This document shows positions 11,691-20,472 of a stretch of DNA of 64,000 bases, in pieces. Position 1 is the first letter of the stretch; every line of letters starts with the position of its first letter. A program made the translations under genes and the position numbers. The notes under the pieces were generated by a model. The model was not told the origin of the DNA. It was given only the letters and a program-made list of their open reading frames with translations, and ran no database searches. Location: positions 124,001 through 188,000 of the forward strand of contig NZ_QOVK01000004.1 in assembly GCF_004104075.1 (NCBI RefSeq), written 5' to 3'. The DNA is from Leeuwenhoekiella polynyae. Its GTDB lineage: Bacteria > Bacteroidota > Bacteroidia > Flavobacteriales > Flavobacteriaceae.

Positions 11691-12567
11691 ACTTGTACTT
11701 GTTTTGTTTTTTGTGTGTTTTGGACTTCAGGCGCAGGAGCTCAATTGCTCTTTGACAATAAATACAGAACAAACCGGGTTGAGTAATCTTCAGGTTTTTA
11801 GAACGTTGAAAACAGAACTTACCGAGTTTATGAATAAAACAACTTGGACAGATCTTAATGTCAAGCAACAGGAGCGTATAGATTGTAGTTTTGTTATTAT
11901 AATTTCGAATATAGATTCTGATTATTTTACAGCTTCTATACAGGTTCAATCTTCAAGACCTGTATATAACAGCACGTACAACTCAACACTTTTAAACTTT
12001 AACGACAAGCAATTCAATTTTAGATATACAGAATTCCAGCCTTTAAATTATAACCCTAATAGTTTTGACTCTAATCTAATTTCAGTATTGGCTTTCTATG
12101 CATATACGATAATTGGCCTTGATGCAGATTCGTATGAATTGAATGGTGGCCAACCCTATTTTGAAGAAGCTAAACGTATTGTAAATACAGCGCAACAACA
12201 AGTAACAGATGGCTGGTCTCCTCAAAGTGGGACGCAAACGCGTTTTAGATTGAATCAAGATTTATTGTCTCCTAATTTCAGGGAATTTCATGATGTGATG
12301 TATGCTTATCATCGAAATGGCTTAGATTATATGGCAGATAACCCAAAAGAAGGAAAGCAGTCTATTGCTGTGACATTAGAGTTGTTTAACCAAATGTATA
12401 CCAGCCGACCGAACAATTTTTTAACACGCGTATTTTTTGATACAAAAGCTGAGGAAGTTAAAAATATGTTCTCAGAAGGGCCGCAGGTTTCTATAAGTAA
12501 TCTTGTAGATATGCTTAATAAAGTGGCTCCTACCAAGTCTGCTTACTGGCAACAGATCAAATTGTAA
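11683..12567 (+). CDS. DUF4835 family protein (PorD-type, type IX secretion associated)
   Basis: A 294-residue secreted protein with an N-terminal signal peptide (MYKLVLVLFFVCFGLQAQ). The body matches the DUF4835 family found in this exact position in Flavobacteriia: ELNC near the mature N-terminus, QVFRTLKTELTEFMN, QSSRPVYNSTY, LAFYAYTIIGLDADSY, and a helical end. Members are annotated as PorD of the type IX secretion system; I rely on memory for that link, and the molecular role is unclear. Overlaps coaBC by eight bases. Confidence 0.8.
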   Translation: MYKLVLVLFFVCFGLQAQELNCSLTINTEQTGLSNLQVFRTLKTELTEFMNKTTWTDLNVKQQERIDCSFVIIISNIDSDYFTASIQVQSSRPVYNSTYNSTLLNFNDKQFNFRYTEFQPLNYNPNSFDSNLISVLAFYAYTIIGLDADSYELNGGQPYFEEAKRIVNTAQQQVTDGWSPQSGTQTRFRLNQDLLSPNFREFHDVMYAYHRNGLDYMADNPKEGKQSIAVTLELFNQMYTSRPNNFLTRVFFDTKAEEVKNMFSEGPQVSISNLVDMLNKVAPTKSAYWQQIKL

Positions 12568-12584
12568 GAGACTGTCTGTTTTCT

Positions 12585-12615
12585 TTGAGTGTAGCAAATT
12601 TCTCTAGTATATTTA
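12585..12615 (+). promoter_or_regulatory. Probable promoter before the 55-residue protein and recN
   Basis: TTG at 12585-12587 and TATATTTA at 12608-12615, 20 bases apart, resemble the Bacteroidota consensus with one mismatch (final A for G). It would place the transcript start near 12622, before the ATG at 12651. Confidence 0.45.
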
Positions 12616-12650
12616 CGGGAGCAAAACGACATCATTTTTTGCTTATAAAT

Positions 12651-12818
12651 ATGATGATTATGAATAAAGTCCTCATTCTGGGTCTATTAATTCTTGTTTT
12701 TAGAATATTAACATTAATTGTATTTTCTGGAGATTTGATGGGTTCTATAGTCGGAATAGTTTGTGGAGCCGGATTAGTATTTGTCATTACCGGTAAAATT
12801 TCATTTTTAAGAACTTAA
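12651..12818 (+). CDS. Small hypothetical membrane protein
   Basis: A 55-residue protein, MMIMNKVLILGLLILVFRIL onward, with two hydrophobic segments (about 6-24 and 29-48) and a short basic C-terminus. A longer frame begins at a TTG at 12585, but that codon lies in the predicted -33 box, so the ATG cluster at 12651-12662 is preferred. It sits just upstream of recN, with 13 bases between. Function unknown. Confidence 0.6.
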   Translation: MMIMNKVLILGLLILVFRILTLIVFSGDLMGSIVGIVCGAGLVFVITGKISFLRT

Positions 12819-12831
12819 ACCAAAATTTTAA

Positions 12832-14484
12832 TTGCTCAGTTCACTACACATAAAAAATTACGCATTAATAGAAGAGGTCAACCTTCAGTTTAATGAAGGG
12901 TTTACTGTGATTACCGGTGAGACCGGTGCAGGTAAATCTATTCTTCTGGGTGCTTTAGGGCTTATTTTAGGGAAGCGCGCAGATATTAGCAGTATAGGTA
13001 ATCCTGATGAGAAATGTGTTATTGAAGCACATTTTAATGTTTCGGCCTATGATTTAAAAGTTCTATTTGAGGAAGAAGATTTGGATTACGAGTCGCAAAC
13101 AATTATTAGGCGTGAGATTCTTTCTAGTGGAAAAAGCCGTGCTTTTGTTAATGATACTCCGGTTACGCTTAGTCAACTTTCAGCATTGGGAGCACGACTG
13201 GTAGATATTCACAGTCAGCATCAAACACTTGAGGTAACCGATGTAGATTTTCAGTTTCAGGTTTTGGATGCTTTTGCAGAAAATGAATCGATTCTGGCTA
13301 ACTATCAGGAGCTTTATCAAGAATTCAGATCTAAACAAAGTCAGCTTAAAAAGAAGCGATCTCAAAAAGAGGAAGCTCAAAAGGAAGAAGAATATAAAAC
13401 CTTTTTGCTGGAAGAATTGCTTGCTGCAAATTTAAAAGAGGGGGAACAAGAAAGTATTGAAGCATCACATGATGCATTAAATAATGTGGAGCAAATTACT
13501 GAAGGCCTTGCTGAAGCCTACCAAATTCTGAGTAGGGAAGAGGTGGGAGTTAATGAGATGTTGCTTACCGCAAAAGTTCGCTTAGCTAAACTTTCTAGCT
13601 TTAGTCCTCAATTGAAAGAATTGAGTGATCGGCTTGAGGCGGTAACTATTGAGCTTGATGATATTTCAGAAAGTATAAATGATCTTGCCGCAGATACAGA
13701 GAGTGATCCAACCGAGTTGGCACGTTTAGAAAGTAGGTTAAAAATGTTTTTTGATCTTCAGAAAAAGCATCAGGTTGACAGCGTTGAAGGGCTTATTGAA
13801 ATTAGAGATACGTTAGATGACGAAGTACAATCTTTAAACAATCTGGATTCTGAAATAAATAACTTGGAGCGAGAAATTGCTCAGGCAAAAATTGAACTTG
13901 AAAAACAAGCTGTATCGCTTACTAAAAGACGTACAAAAACTATAAAACCTTTAACTGAAAAACTTCAGCAGATTCTTTCAAATCTTGGGATGCCTAATGC
14001 GCGGTTTGAAGTCAGTTTAACAGATAGCACTACTTTTTTAGAAAATGGAAAAGATCAACTTCATTTTCTGTTTACAGCTAATAAAGGAATGCGAGCACAA
14101 GAATTAAAAAAAGCAGCTTCTGGTGGTGAATTGTCTCGTATTATGCTGGCTATAAAATCTATATTAAGTGATTATGCAAAATTACCTACACTTATTTTTG
14201 ATGAAATTGACACGGGTGTGAGTGGTGAGGTTGCTTTAAAAATGGGGCATATTATGAAAGATATGGGATCCCGTATGCAGCTTATAAGTATTACACATTT
14301 ACCGCAAATCGCTGGTCAGGGAGCAAGTCATTTAAAAGTTTACAAAGAAGATTTAGCTAAAAAAACCACTACAGGAATCCGCGTTTTAAGCACCGATGAG
14401 CGTGTAGCAGAACTCGCAGAAATGTTAGGAGGTAAAGCGTCTTCTGATGCAGCTTTTGACCACGCAAGACAGCTTCTCAACTAA
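12832..14484 (+). CDS. recN: DNA repair protein RecN
   Basis: An SMC-like ATPase for double-strand break repair. The 550 residues have Walker A GETGAGKS at 29-36, a long coiled-coil middle (about 155-370), the ABC signature ASGGELSRIMLA, Walker B LIFDEIDTGVSG and the H-loop ITHLPQIAG. The start is TTG at 12832, giving MLSSLHIKNYALIEEV, the standard RecN N-terminus; there is no ATG nearby in frame. Confidence 0.95.
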   Translation: MLSSLHIKNYALIEEVNLQFNEGFTVITGETGAGKSILLGALGLILGKRADISSIGNPDEKCVIEAHFNVSAYDLKVLFEEEDLDYESQTIIRREILSSGKSRAFVNDTPVTLSQLSALGARLVDIHSQHQTLEVTDVDFQFQVLDAFAENESILANYQELYQEFRSKQSQLKKKRSQKEEAQKEEEYKTFLLEELLAANLKEGEQESIEASHDALNNVEQITEGLAEAYQILSREEVGVNEMLLTAKVRLAKLSSFSPQLKELSDRLEAVTIELDDISESINDLAADTESDPTELARLESRLKMFFDLQKKHQVDSVEGLIEIRDTLDDEVQSLNNLDSEINNLEREIAQAKIELEKQAVSLTKRRTKTIKPLTEKLQQILSNLGMPNARFEVSLTDSTTFLENGKDQLHFLFTANKGMRAQELKKAASGGELSRIMLAIKSILSDYAKLPTLIFDEIDTGVSGEVALKMGHIMKDMGSRMQLISITHLPQIAGQGASHLKVYKEDLAKKTTTGIRVLSTDERVAELAEMLGGKASSDAAFDHARQLLN

Positions 14485-14492
14485 TAAAATAC

Positions 14493-14500
14493 TATATTTG
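14493..14500 (+). promoter_or_regulatory. -7 box of the fabI promoter
   Basis: TATATTTG matches TAnnTTTG exactly and lies 24 bases before the fabI ATG, in the short gap after recN. The -33 element is not clear. Confidence 0.5.
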
Positions 14501-14523
14501 ACCACTTAAATTAAACAACTATT

Positions 14524-15348
14524 ATGTCCTATAATTTATTAAAAGGAAAACGAGGTATAATCTTTGGCGCGCTTGACGAAAATTCTATCGCGTGGAAAAC
14601 CGCAGAGCGTGTTCACGAAGAAGGTGGAACCTTTGTATTGACAAATGCTCCTATTGCAATGCGTATGGGAAGCATCAATAAACTTGCAGAGAAAACAGGA
14701 TCAAAAATTATTCCTGCTGATGCAACTTCAGTTGAAGATTTAGAGGCTCTTGTTGCAGGCGCAGTTGAAGAATTAGGTGGTAAAATAGACTTTGTTCTTC
14801 ATAGTATTGGGATGTCTATTAATGTGCGTAAAGGGCGTCACTATACTGATCAAAAATACGATTGGACTCAGAAGGGAACAGACGTTAGTGCGATGTCTTT
14901 TCACAAGACGATGCAGGTGCTTTATAAGCAAGATGCAATGAATGAGTGGGGAAGCATTGTTGCTTTGACATATATGGCTGCACAGCGTGTTTTTCCTGAT
15001 TATAATGATATGGCAGATAATAAAGCCTATTTAGAAAGTATTGCGCGTAGTTTTGGTTATTTCTTCGGAAGAGATAAAAAAGTACGAGTGAATACAATTT
15101 CTCAATCTCCAACACCTACTACAGCTGGTCAAGGAGTAAAAGGATTTGATGGATTTATCGCTTATGCAGATAAAATGAGTCCGTTAGGAAACGCTACTGC
15201 TCAGGATTGTGCAGACTACACCGTTTCTCTATTTTCAGATTTAACGAAAAAAGTAACGCTTCAGAATTTGTTCCACGACGGTGGCTTCAGTAATATGGGA
15301 GTTAGCGATGCAGTGATGGAAGCTTTTGTAGAAGCAGAAGAAAAATAA
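14524..15348 (+). CDS. fabI: Enoyl-[acyl-carrier-protein] reductase FabI (NADH)
   Basis: Last reductive step of each fatty-acid elongation cycle. A 274-residue atypical short-chain dehydrogenase, with the nucleotide-binding segment GIIFGALDENSIAWKTA near the N-terminus, HSIGMS in place of the usual NNAG, and the catalytic Tyr/Lys region TYMAAQRVFPDYNDMADNKA (Tyr-x6-Lys-like arrangement of FabI). The C-terminus is the substrate-binding cap. It stands alone between its own promoter and a strong terminator. Confidence 0.92.
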   Translation: MSYNLLKGKRGIIFGALDENSIAWKTAERVHEEGGTFVLTNAPIAMRMGSINKLAEKTGSKIIPADATSVEDLEALVAGAVEELGGKIDFVLHSIGMSINVRKGRHYTDQKYDWTQKGTDVSAMSFHKTMQVLYKQDAMNEWGSIVALTYMAAQRVFPDYNDMADNKAYLESIARSFGYFFGRDKKVRVNTISQSPTPTTAGQGVKGFDGFIAYADKMSPLGNATAQDCADYTVSLFSDLTKKVTLQNLFHDGGFSNMGVSDAVMEAFVEAEEK

Positions 15349-15367
15349 GCTTAGGCTAAAATTTTAA

Positions 15368-15402
15368 AGTGCCCGAAGTCGGTGACTATCGGGCATTTTT
15401 TA
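15368..15402 (+). terminator. Rho-independent terminator after fabI
   Basis: Stem TGCCCGA/TCGGGCA (15370-15376 with 15389-15395) with an inner AGTC/GACT stem, followed by a run of T. Well formed and correctly placed 20 bases after the fabI stop. Confidence 0.85.
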
Positions 15403-15514
15403 TGATATAACTTGTCGTTGAATAATAAATAAGCTTCTGTTTAAGTTTAAAAACTAACTAACCTCAATTATAGTATAAAGCGTAATTTAGCCAAAAGAAT
15501 ACTACGTGTATAAT

Positions 15515-16513
15515 ATGTCGATAAAACTTTCCATTATAATCCCTGTTTATAACAGGCCTCAAGAGGTGCAAGAACTGTTAGAAAGTTTTAAGAAACAGAT
15601 TTATGCTCAACCTTATGAGATTGTTATTGTAGAAGATGGTTCTACTAAAAGTTCAGAAGAAGTTTGTAAGGCTTTTAAGGATTTAAATATTACTTATTTG
15701 TTTAAAGATAATTCTGGACCCGGTGCATCCCGCAATTATGGAATGCAACGCGCACAAGGCAATTATTTTATCATTCTGGATAGTGATTGTGTGTTACCAG
15801 AAAATTATTTGAAGCTTGTTTCAGACTCTCTAAATCACGAGTATATAGATTTTTTTGGTGGACCTGATGCTGCTCATGAAGATTTCACATCGTTACAAAA
15901 GTCAATTAATTACGCGATGACTTCGTTGTTTTCCACAGGAGGAATACGGGGAAGAAAAGAGGGGAAAAGCAAATTTGAGCCGCGTAGTTTTAATATGGGA
16001 ATTTCAAAAGAAGCATTTGAAGCTTCAGGAGGATTTGGTAAAATTCATCCCGGCGAAGATCCAGATTTAAGTATAAGACTTTGGGGTCTAGGCTTTGACT
16101 CCAAGTTGATTCCAGAAGCGTTTGTATATCATAAACGCCGAATTTCATGGTCTAAATTTTATGTTCAGGTTAAAAAATTTGGTACGGTTAGGCCTATTCT
16201 TACCAGCTGGCATCCACAAACTGCAAAACTCACGTATTGGTTTCCTACATTCTTTACACTTGGTTTGATTGTGGCATTTATTCTTGCAATGCTTGAGATT
16301 TATTTACCGGTATTGTTGGTTTTAGGTTATCTTATTTTAATTGCTTTAGATTCCACATTAAAAAATAAAAGTCTGAGTATAGGTTTACTTTCTGTATGGG
16401 CGGTATTGGTTCAGTTCGTAGGTTATGGCTTTGCTTTTTTAGAATCCAAAATCAAAATAATATTACTCAAAAAGGATCCTTTAAAAGAATACCCTCACTT
16501 ATTTTTTAAGTAA
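15515..16513 (+). CDS. Glycosyltransferase family 2, membrane-anchored
   Basis: A GT-A fold transferase (332 residues from the ATG at 15515). Seen: LSIIIPVYNRPQEV at the N-terminus, the EDGS motif, the metal-binding DSDC (DxD type), a GGFGKIHPGEDPDLSIRLW acceptor-side segment (ED motif), and two to three hydrophobic segments near residues 240-310 that would anchor it in the inner membrane. The GTG nine bases upstream is less likely as start. Acceptor and donor sugars cannot be told. It lies upstream of the YbbR-like gene. Confidence 0.85.
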   Translation: MSIKLSIIIPVYNRPQEVQELLESFKKQIYAQPYEIVIVEDGSTKSSEEVCKAFKDLNITYLFKDNSGPGASRNYGMQRAQGNYFIILDSDCVLPENYLKLVSDSLNHEYIDFFGGPDAAHEDFTSLQKSINYAMTSLFSTGGIRGRKEGKSKFEPRSFNMGISKEAFEASGGFGKIHPGEDPDLSIRLWGLGFDSKLIPEAFVYHKRRISWSKFYVQVKKFGTVRPILTSWHPQTAKLTYWFPTFFTLGLIVAFILAMLEIYLPVLLVLGYLILIALDSTLKNKSLSIGLLSVWAVLVQFVGYGFAFLESKIKIILLKKDPLKEYPHLFFK

Positions 16514-16536
16514 TTTTAATTGAATGAAATTTGAAT

Positions 16537-17481
16537 ATGGCAGATCGAAAAAAACGTAGTAAAAATGCAAACCTTCGGGTTTTTATGACCATTCTGGTGG
16601 TTGTGGCTACAATATCTGTTATGATCAAGTTGAATCGAAATTTCAGCTTTACAGTTAAAGTTCCGTTGAAGTTTCAAAATTTATCTGAAGATCAGATTTT
16701 AAAATCTGCATCTACAAATACGGTTGAAGTTACAGGTAAGGCGAGTGGTTACGATTATTTTAAATACAGATTCTTTTCGCAGGATTTTCCAATAGATTTA
16801 TCTCAGCTTTCCAGAAATAAAGATCGGTCATATTATGTTTTTAATGACGAGAATGACGCATTAAAAGGAAGTTTAAGTGGTAGTGAAATAGCTTCTTTCA
16901 AACCAGACACTGTATTTTTTGATCTGGATAGAAATTTTGATAAGAAGATACCTATCGTGCCTAAGTATAGCATTACGTTTGCACCGGGTTATGGTAGTTT
17001 AGAAGGGTTTAAAATTCAGCCTGATTCAATTACCATACGTGGTCCGCAGACTGAAGTTGATACCATAACACAAATTTTCACTGAAGAATTAAAATTTCAG
17101 GACGTACGGAATTCTAAAGCAGATAGTCTCAACCTTACTTTTGGAAAAGATATTCCTTTAGTGAAATTAGCTCCCGGTCGCGTCGCTTATGCCTTAGCTG
17201 TAGATAAGTTTACCGAAGGCAACGTGTCAGTCCCGCTTCAGCTTATTAATGTGCCATCTAATGTTACGGCTAAGGTATTCCCAAAGCGGGTTAATGTTAT
17301 ATTTAATGTGAATCTAAGCAACTACGAGCAAGTAAAATCTTCAGACTTTAAAGTGGTTGTTGATTTTAATGAAATAGACAGTCTTTCTACATCTTTAACG
17401 CCTCAGGTTCTAGAAGCTCCAGAATATGTGCGTGACATTCGTTTAAGCGAAAGCACTGTACAATATTTATTAGTAAAATGA
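16537..17481 (+). CDS. YbbR-like domain protein
   Basis: A 314-residue protein with a basic N-terminus, one membrane segment (about residues 12-30 from the ATG at 16537), then extracytoplasmic YbbR-like repeats (recognisable as VPVKPKY-like segments followed by GP.TEVD.I/.I.T: here 'IVPKYSITFAPGYG ... SITIRGPQTEVDTI'). In Firmicutes YbbR (CdaR) modulates a diadenylate cyclase; in Bacteroidota the role is open. A TTG six bases upstream is rejected as start. Its stop overlaps the coaE ATG by four bases. Confidence 0.82.
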   Translation: MADRKKRSKNANLRVFMTILVVVATISVMIKLNRNFSFTVKVPLKFQNLSEDQILKSASTNTVEVTGKASGYDYFKYRFFSQDFPIDLSQLSRNKDRSYYVFNDENDALKGSLSGSEIASFKPDTVFFDLDRNFDKKIPIVPKYSITFAPGYGSLEGFKIQPDSITIRGPQTEVDTITQIFTEELKFQDVRNSKADSLNLTFGKDIPLVKLAPGRVAYALAVDKFTEGNVSVPLQLINVPSNVTAKVFPKRVNVIFNVNLSNYEQVKSSDFKVVVDFNEIDSLSTSLTPQVLEAPEYVRDIRLSESTVQYLLVK

Positions 17482-18071
17482 TCACAGTAGGTATAACCGG
17501 AGGAATAGGTAGTGGTAAAACTACAATTGCTAAGTATTTTTCTTCAGAATTTGGTATCCCGGTTTACTATGCAGATATTGAAGCTAAAGCTTTGATGAAT
17601 ACAGAAGCGTTGCGAAAGCCAATTATAAGACTTCTGGGAAAAGCTTCTTATAGAGGAGGTGAATTAGATCGTAAATATGTTGCAGATAAAGTTTTTAAGG
17701 ATAAGGATTTATTAGAAAAACTCAATCAAATTGTTCATCCGGCAGTAGGTAAACATTTTAAAAACTGGTGTGCTCAACAAGATGCTCCATATGTTTTAAA
17801 GGAAGCTGCAATACTTTTTGAGAACGGTACAGCTTCGGGACTAGATTATACGATTCTCATTACAGCACCAAAAAAAATGCGAATTCATCGTGTTTTAGAA
17901 CGTGATGATTCTACGGTTGAAGACATAGAAAACCGAATGAATAAGCAATGGAATGATGCAAAAAAGATTCCGTTAGCAGACTTTATAATCGAGAACATTG
18001 AATTGGATAACAGCAAACTACAGGCTAAAAATATTCATCGTCAAATCTTGCGAGACCGCGTAAATACATAG
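17478..18071 (+). CDS. coaE: Dephospho-CoA kinase
   Basis: Final step of coenzyme A synthesis, phosphorylating the 3'-OH of dephospho-CoA. 197 residues with P-loop GGIGSGKTTI (8-17), the YYADIEAKAL substrate segment, HP in 'IVHPAVGKHF', and the LID region with the RV.ERD motif (HRVLERDDST). Normal length. Overlaps the YbbR-like gene by four bases. Confidence 0.93.
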   Translation: MITVGITGGIGSGKTTIAKYFSSEFGIPVYYADIEAKALMNTEALRKPIIRLLGKASYRGGELDRKYVADKVFKDKDLLEKLNQIVHPAVGKHFKNWCAQQDAPYVLKEAAILFENGTASGLDYTILITAPKKMRIHRVLERDDSTVEDIENRMNKQWNDAKKIPLADFIIENIELDNSKLQAKNIHRQILRDRVNT

Positions 18072-18080
18072 CTCATTCTT

Positions 18081-18132
18081 GTTAACATTTGGTTAAACCA
18101 CCAAAGCGCTAAATGTTAAAATCATACATTTG
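18081..18132 (+). promoter_or_regulatory. Putative OmpR-type operator and -7 box before the sensor kinase
   Basis: Three GTTAA(A/C) sites occur at 18081, 18092 and 18115. The first two are exactly 11 bases apart, the usual tandem spacing for OmpR/PhoB-family regulators. The same stretch contains a nine-base inverted repeat TTAACATTT/AAATGTTAA (18082-18090 with 18111-18119). A perfect -7 box TACATTTG follows at 18125-18132, five bases before the ATG. Autoregulation by the regulator of this operon is inferred. Confidence 0.45.
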
Positions 18133-18136
18133 AGCT

Positions 18137-19708
18137 ATGAATAAAAATCTATTTGTACTCCTTGTCGTGCTGATGAGCCTATCTCTCATAGGCATCATTT
18201 TTGTGCAAGGCTATTGGATATCAAATAGTATTGAAGCGAAGCGTGGTCAATTTGCATTTAACGCCAAACAGGTCTTAAAAGAAGTCTCTCGTGATATTCA
18301 AATGAAAGAGGTAAATGACTGGTACAACCCTGTTTTGCGTATGCGAGACAGTCTTGGAGTTCCTGATGATGTTAGCCTCTATGATTTGATTTACAAGCAA
18401 GATGATTCATTGACTAATGAATCTTTCATTTTTAGAAATAGTATTGTAGAGCAAGATTATAAGTTAAGTGCGCCAATTCTGGATTATGAAGTTGACAGCA
18501 TAAAATTTAAAAGATACTTACAGCGACAATACACTCAAATAATAGACAAAAATGATATTGACAATTCTAGAGTAGACCGTACTAAAGTTTTGACGAGAAT
18601 GTCTGATCTAAGCGAGATAGAGCGTTATAATATTGAGCAGGCTGTGATGTACATAACACGTAAAATACCTATTCATAAGCGTGTTGACGAAGAAGAGTTG
18701 GAGCGTTTACTAACGATGGAGTTAGCAGAGCGTGATATGGATACCAATTTTGAGTATGCTATATATAGTAACAATTTGGTTACTAACGTGCGTTCAGAAG
18801 ATTTTGATTTACAGTCTCCAGATCAGAACTTCAGTGTTCCTCTATTTACTGATAACGAGGGCAACAATGATTATGAGTTAGTAGCTAATTTTCCGGGGGA
18901 GAAGAAGTTTGTTGTTTCATCGGTGATAGGAATGGGAGGATTGAGTATTTTGTTTACCCTTATCATTGTTATTGCTTACAGCAGTGCTTTACAGCAGTTG
19001 GTTAAGCAACGCCAGATTTCAGAAATAAAAACGGATTTTATAAATAATATGACGCATGAGTTTAAGACGCCTATAGCGACTATAAACTTAGCCTTAGATG
19101 CGATTAAGAATCCAAAAATAAATGGCAACCCTGAAGCGCTTACGCGTTATATGGGAATGATACGGGAAGAAAATAAACGCATGCATGCTCAGGTTGAGAA
19201 TGTATTGCGTATTTCTAAACTTGAAAAGAATGAACTTGATATCCGTAAAGAACGATTAAAACTTCACGATATCATTGAAGATGCGATCTCTCATATAGAG
19301 CTTATTGTAGAAGATAAGCAAGGGTATGTAAATACACATTTTGGAGCAGTAAAGAGTTCGGTTTTAGCCAATGAGTCACATTTTACTAATGTATTGGTTA
19401 ATATTCTAGACAATGCTGTGAAGTATTCTACAGATGTACCTAAGATTGATATCTATACAGAAAATCTCAAGAATTTCATATTGGTAAAAATTAAAGACCA
19501 AGGTGATGGAATGACTAAACAGGTTCAGAAAAAAATATTTGATAAATTTTATCGCGAGCATACCGGCGATATACATAACGTAAAAGGACATGGCCTTGGC
19601 TTAGCTTATGCAAAGCGTATGGTAGAAGATCACGCAGGTGAGATCTGGGTACAAAGTGAGAAGGGCAAAGGCAGCACGTTCATAATTAAATTACCACTAA
19701 TATCTTAA
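18137..19708 (+). CDS. Membrane sensor histidine kinase (RprX-like)
   Basis: A 523-residue kinase with one membrane segment at about 6-28, a roughly 230-residue periplasmic sensor region, a second membrane segment at about 260-284, a HisKA domain with phospho-acceptor H307 in NMTHEFKTP, and an ATPase domain with N box (NILDNAVKYS), G1 (DQGDGM) and G2 (GHGLGLAYAK). Its arrangement with the OmpR-type regulator five bases downstream resembles RprXY of Bacteroides. The signal is unknown. Confidence 0.92.
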   Translation: MNKNLFVLLVVLMSLSLIGIIFVQGYWISNSIEAKRGQFAFNAKQVLKEVSRDIQMKEVNDWYNPVLRMRDSLGVPDDVSLYDLIYKQDDSLTNESFIFRNSIVEQDYKLSAPILDYEVDSIKFKRYLQRQYTQIIDKNDIDNSRVDRTKVLTRMSDLSEIERYNIEQAVMYITRKIPIHKRVDEEELERLLTMELAERDMDTNFEYAIYSNNLVTNVRSEDFDLQSPDQNFSVPLFTDNEGNNDYELVANFPGEKKFVVSSVIGMGGLSILFTLIIVIAYSSALQQLVKQRQISEIKTDFINNMTHEFKTPIATINLALDAIKNPKINGNPEALTRYMGMIREENKRMHAQVENVLRISKLEKNELDIRKERLKLHDIIEDAISHIELIVEDKQGYVNTHFGAVKSSVLANESHFTNVLVNILDNAVKYSTDVPKIDIYTENLKNFILVKIKDQGDGMTKQVQKKIFDKFYREHTGDIHNVKGHGLGLAYAKRMVEDHAGEIWVQSEKGKGSTFIIKLPLIS

Positions 19709-19713
19709 ACATA

Positions 19714-20433
19714 ATGGAAACAGAAAACAAAAAAATCTTACTCGTAGAGGACGATCCAAATTTCGGAACGGTTCTTAAAGATTACCTTTCAATGAACGAC
19801 TATGACGTTACCCACGCCAAAAATGGTATGGAAGGCTTTGAGAAATTTAAAAAAGACGACTTTGATCTGTGTATCTTAGATGTGATGATGCCTTATAAAG
19901 ATGGTTTTACATTGGCAAAAGAAATACGCGAGAAAAACGAAGATGTGCCTATTATTTTCTTAACCGCTAAAGCGATGAAAGAAGATGTATTGAAAGGATA
20001 CAAAGTAGGGGCAGACGATTACCTGAACAAGCCTTTTGATAGCGAAGTATTGCTTATGAAGATCAAAGCAATTATGATGCGTAAGGCTACAGATTCTGTT
20101 GCAGATAGTAAGCAATTTGAATTCAATATAGGTAACTTCTTCTTAAATTCTAAGCTGCGTTTCTTAACGTATAAAGACGAAGAGCCTAACAAACTTTCTC
20201 CTAAAGAAAACGAATTATTACGTCTGTTAGCTTTGCATGAAAATGATTTAATGCCTCGCGAACTGGCTCTTACAAAGATATGGAGAGACGATAACTACTT
20301 TACATCTCGTAGTATGGATGTATATATCGCAAAATTACGTAAGTACTTAAAGCGTGATGATACAGTAGAAATACTCAATATTCACGGTGAAGGTTTCCGC
20401 CTTGTAGTTAAGAGTGAAGAAGAAAAAAAATAG
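19714..20433 (+). CDS. OmpR-family response regulator (RprY-like)
   Basis: A 239-residue transcription factor. The receiver domain (1-120) has acidic residues VEDD (11-14), phospho-acceptor D56 in LDVMMP, and the conserved Lys in DDYLNKPF. The C-terminal winged-helix domain (about 135-232) carries KLSPKENELLRLLALHEN and the recognition-helix end SRSMDVYIAKLRKYL. Partner of the kinase just upstream; together they probably bind the 11-bp-spaced sites before the operon. Confidence 0.93.
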   Translation: METENKKILLVEDDPNFGTVLKDYLSMNDYDVTHAKNGMEGFEKFKKDDFDLCILDVMMPYKDGFTLAKEIREKNEDVPIIFLTAKAMKEDVLKGYKVGADDYLNKPFDSEVLLMKIKAIMMRKATDSVADSKQFEFNIGNFFLNSKLRFLTYKDEEPNKLSPKENELLRLLALHENDLMPRELALTKIWRDDNYFTSRSMDVYIAKLRKYLKRDDTVEILNIHGEGFRLVVKSEEEKK

Positions 20434-20443
20434 TGGTATAGCT

Positions 20444-20472
20444 AAGAGTGTCTTTTTTAAAAAGACACTCTT
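20444..20472. terminator. Bidirectional terminator between the regulator gene and miaA
   Basis: A perfect 14-base inverted repeat, AAGAGTGTCTTTTT and its complement, separated by a single base. It carries T-runs on both strands and lies across the convergent 3' ends, including the miaA stop codon. Confidence 0.85.

Noticed and set aside
12585-12650. TTG-started N-terminal extension of the small membrane protein before recN
   Set aside because: The TTG lies in the predicted -33 box, and ATG codons at 12651-12660 directly precede the hydrophobic segment.
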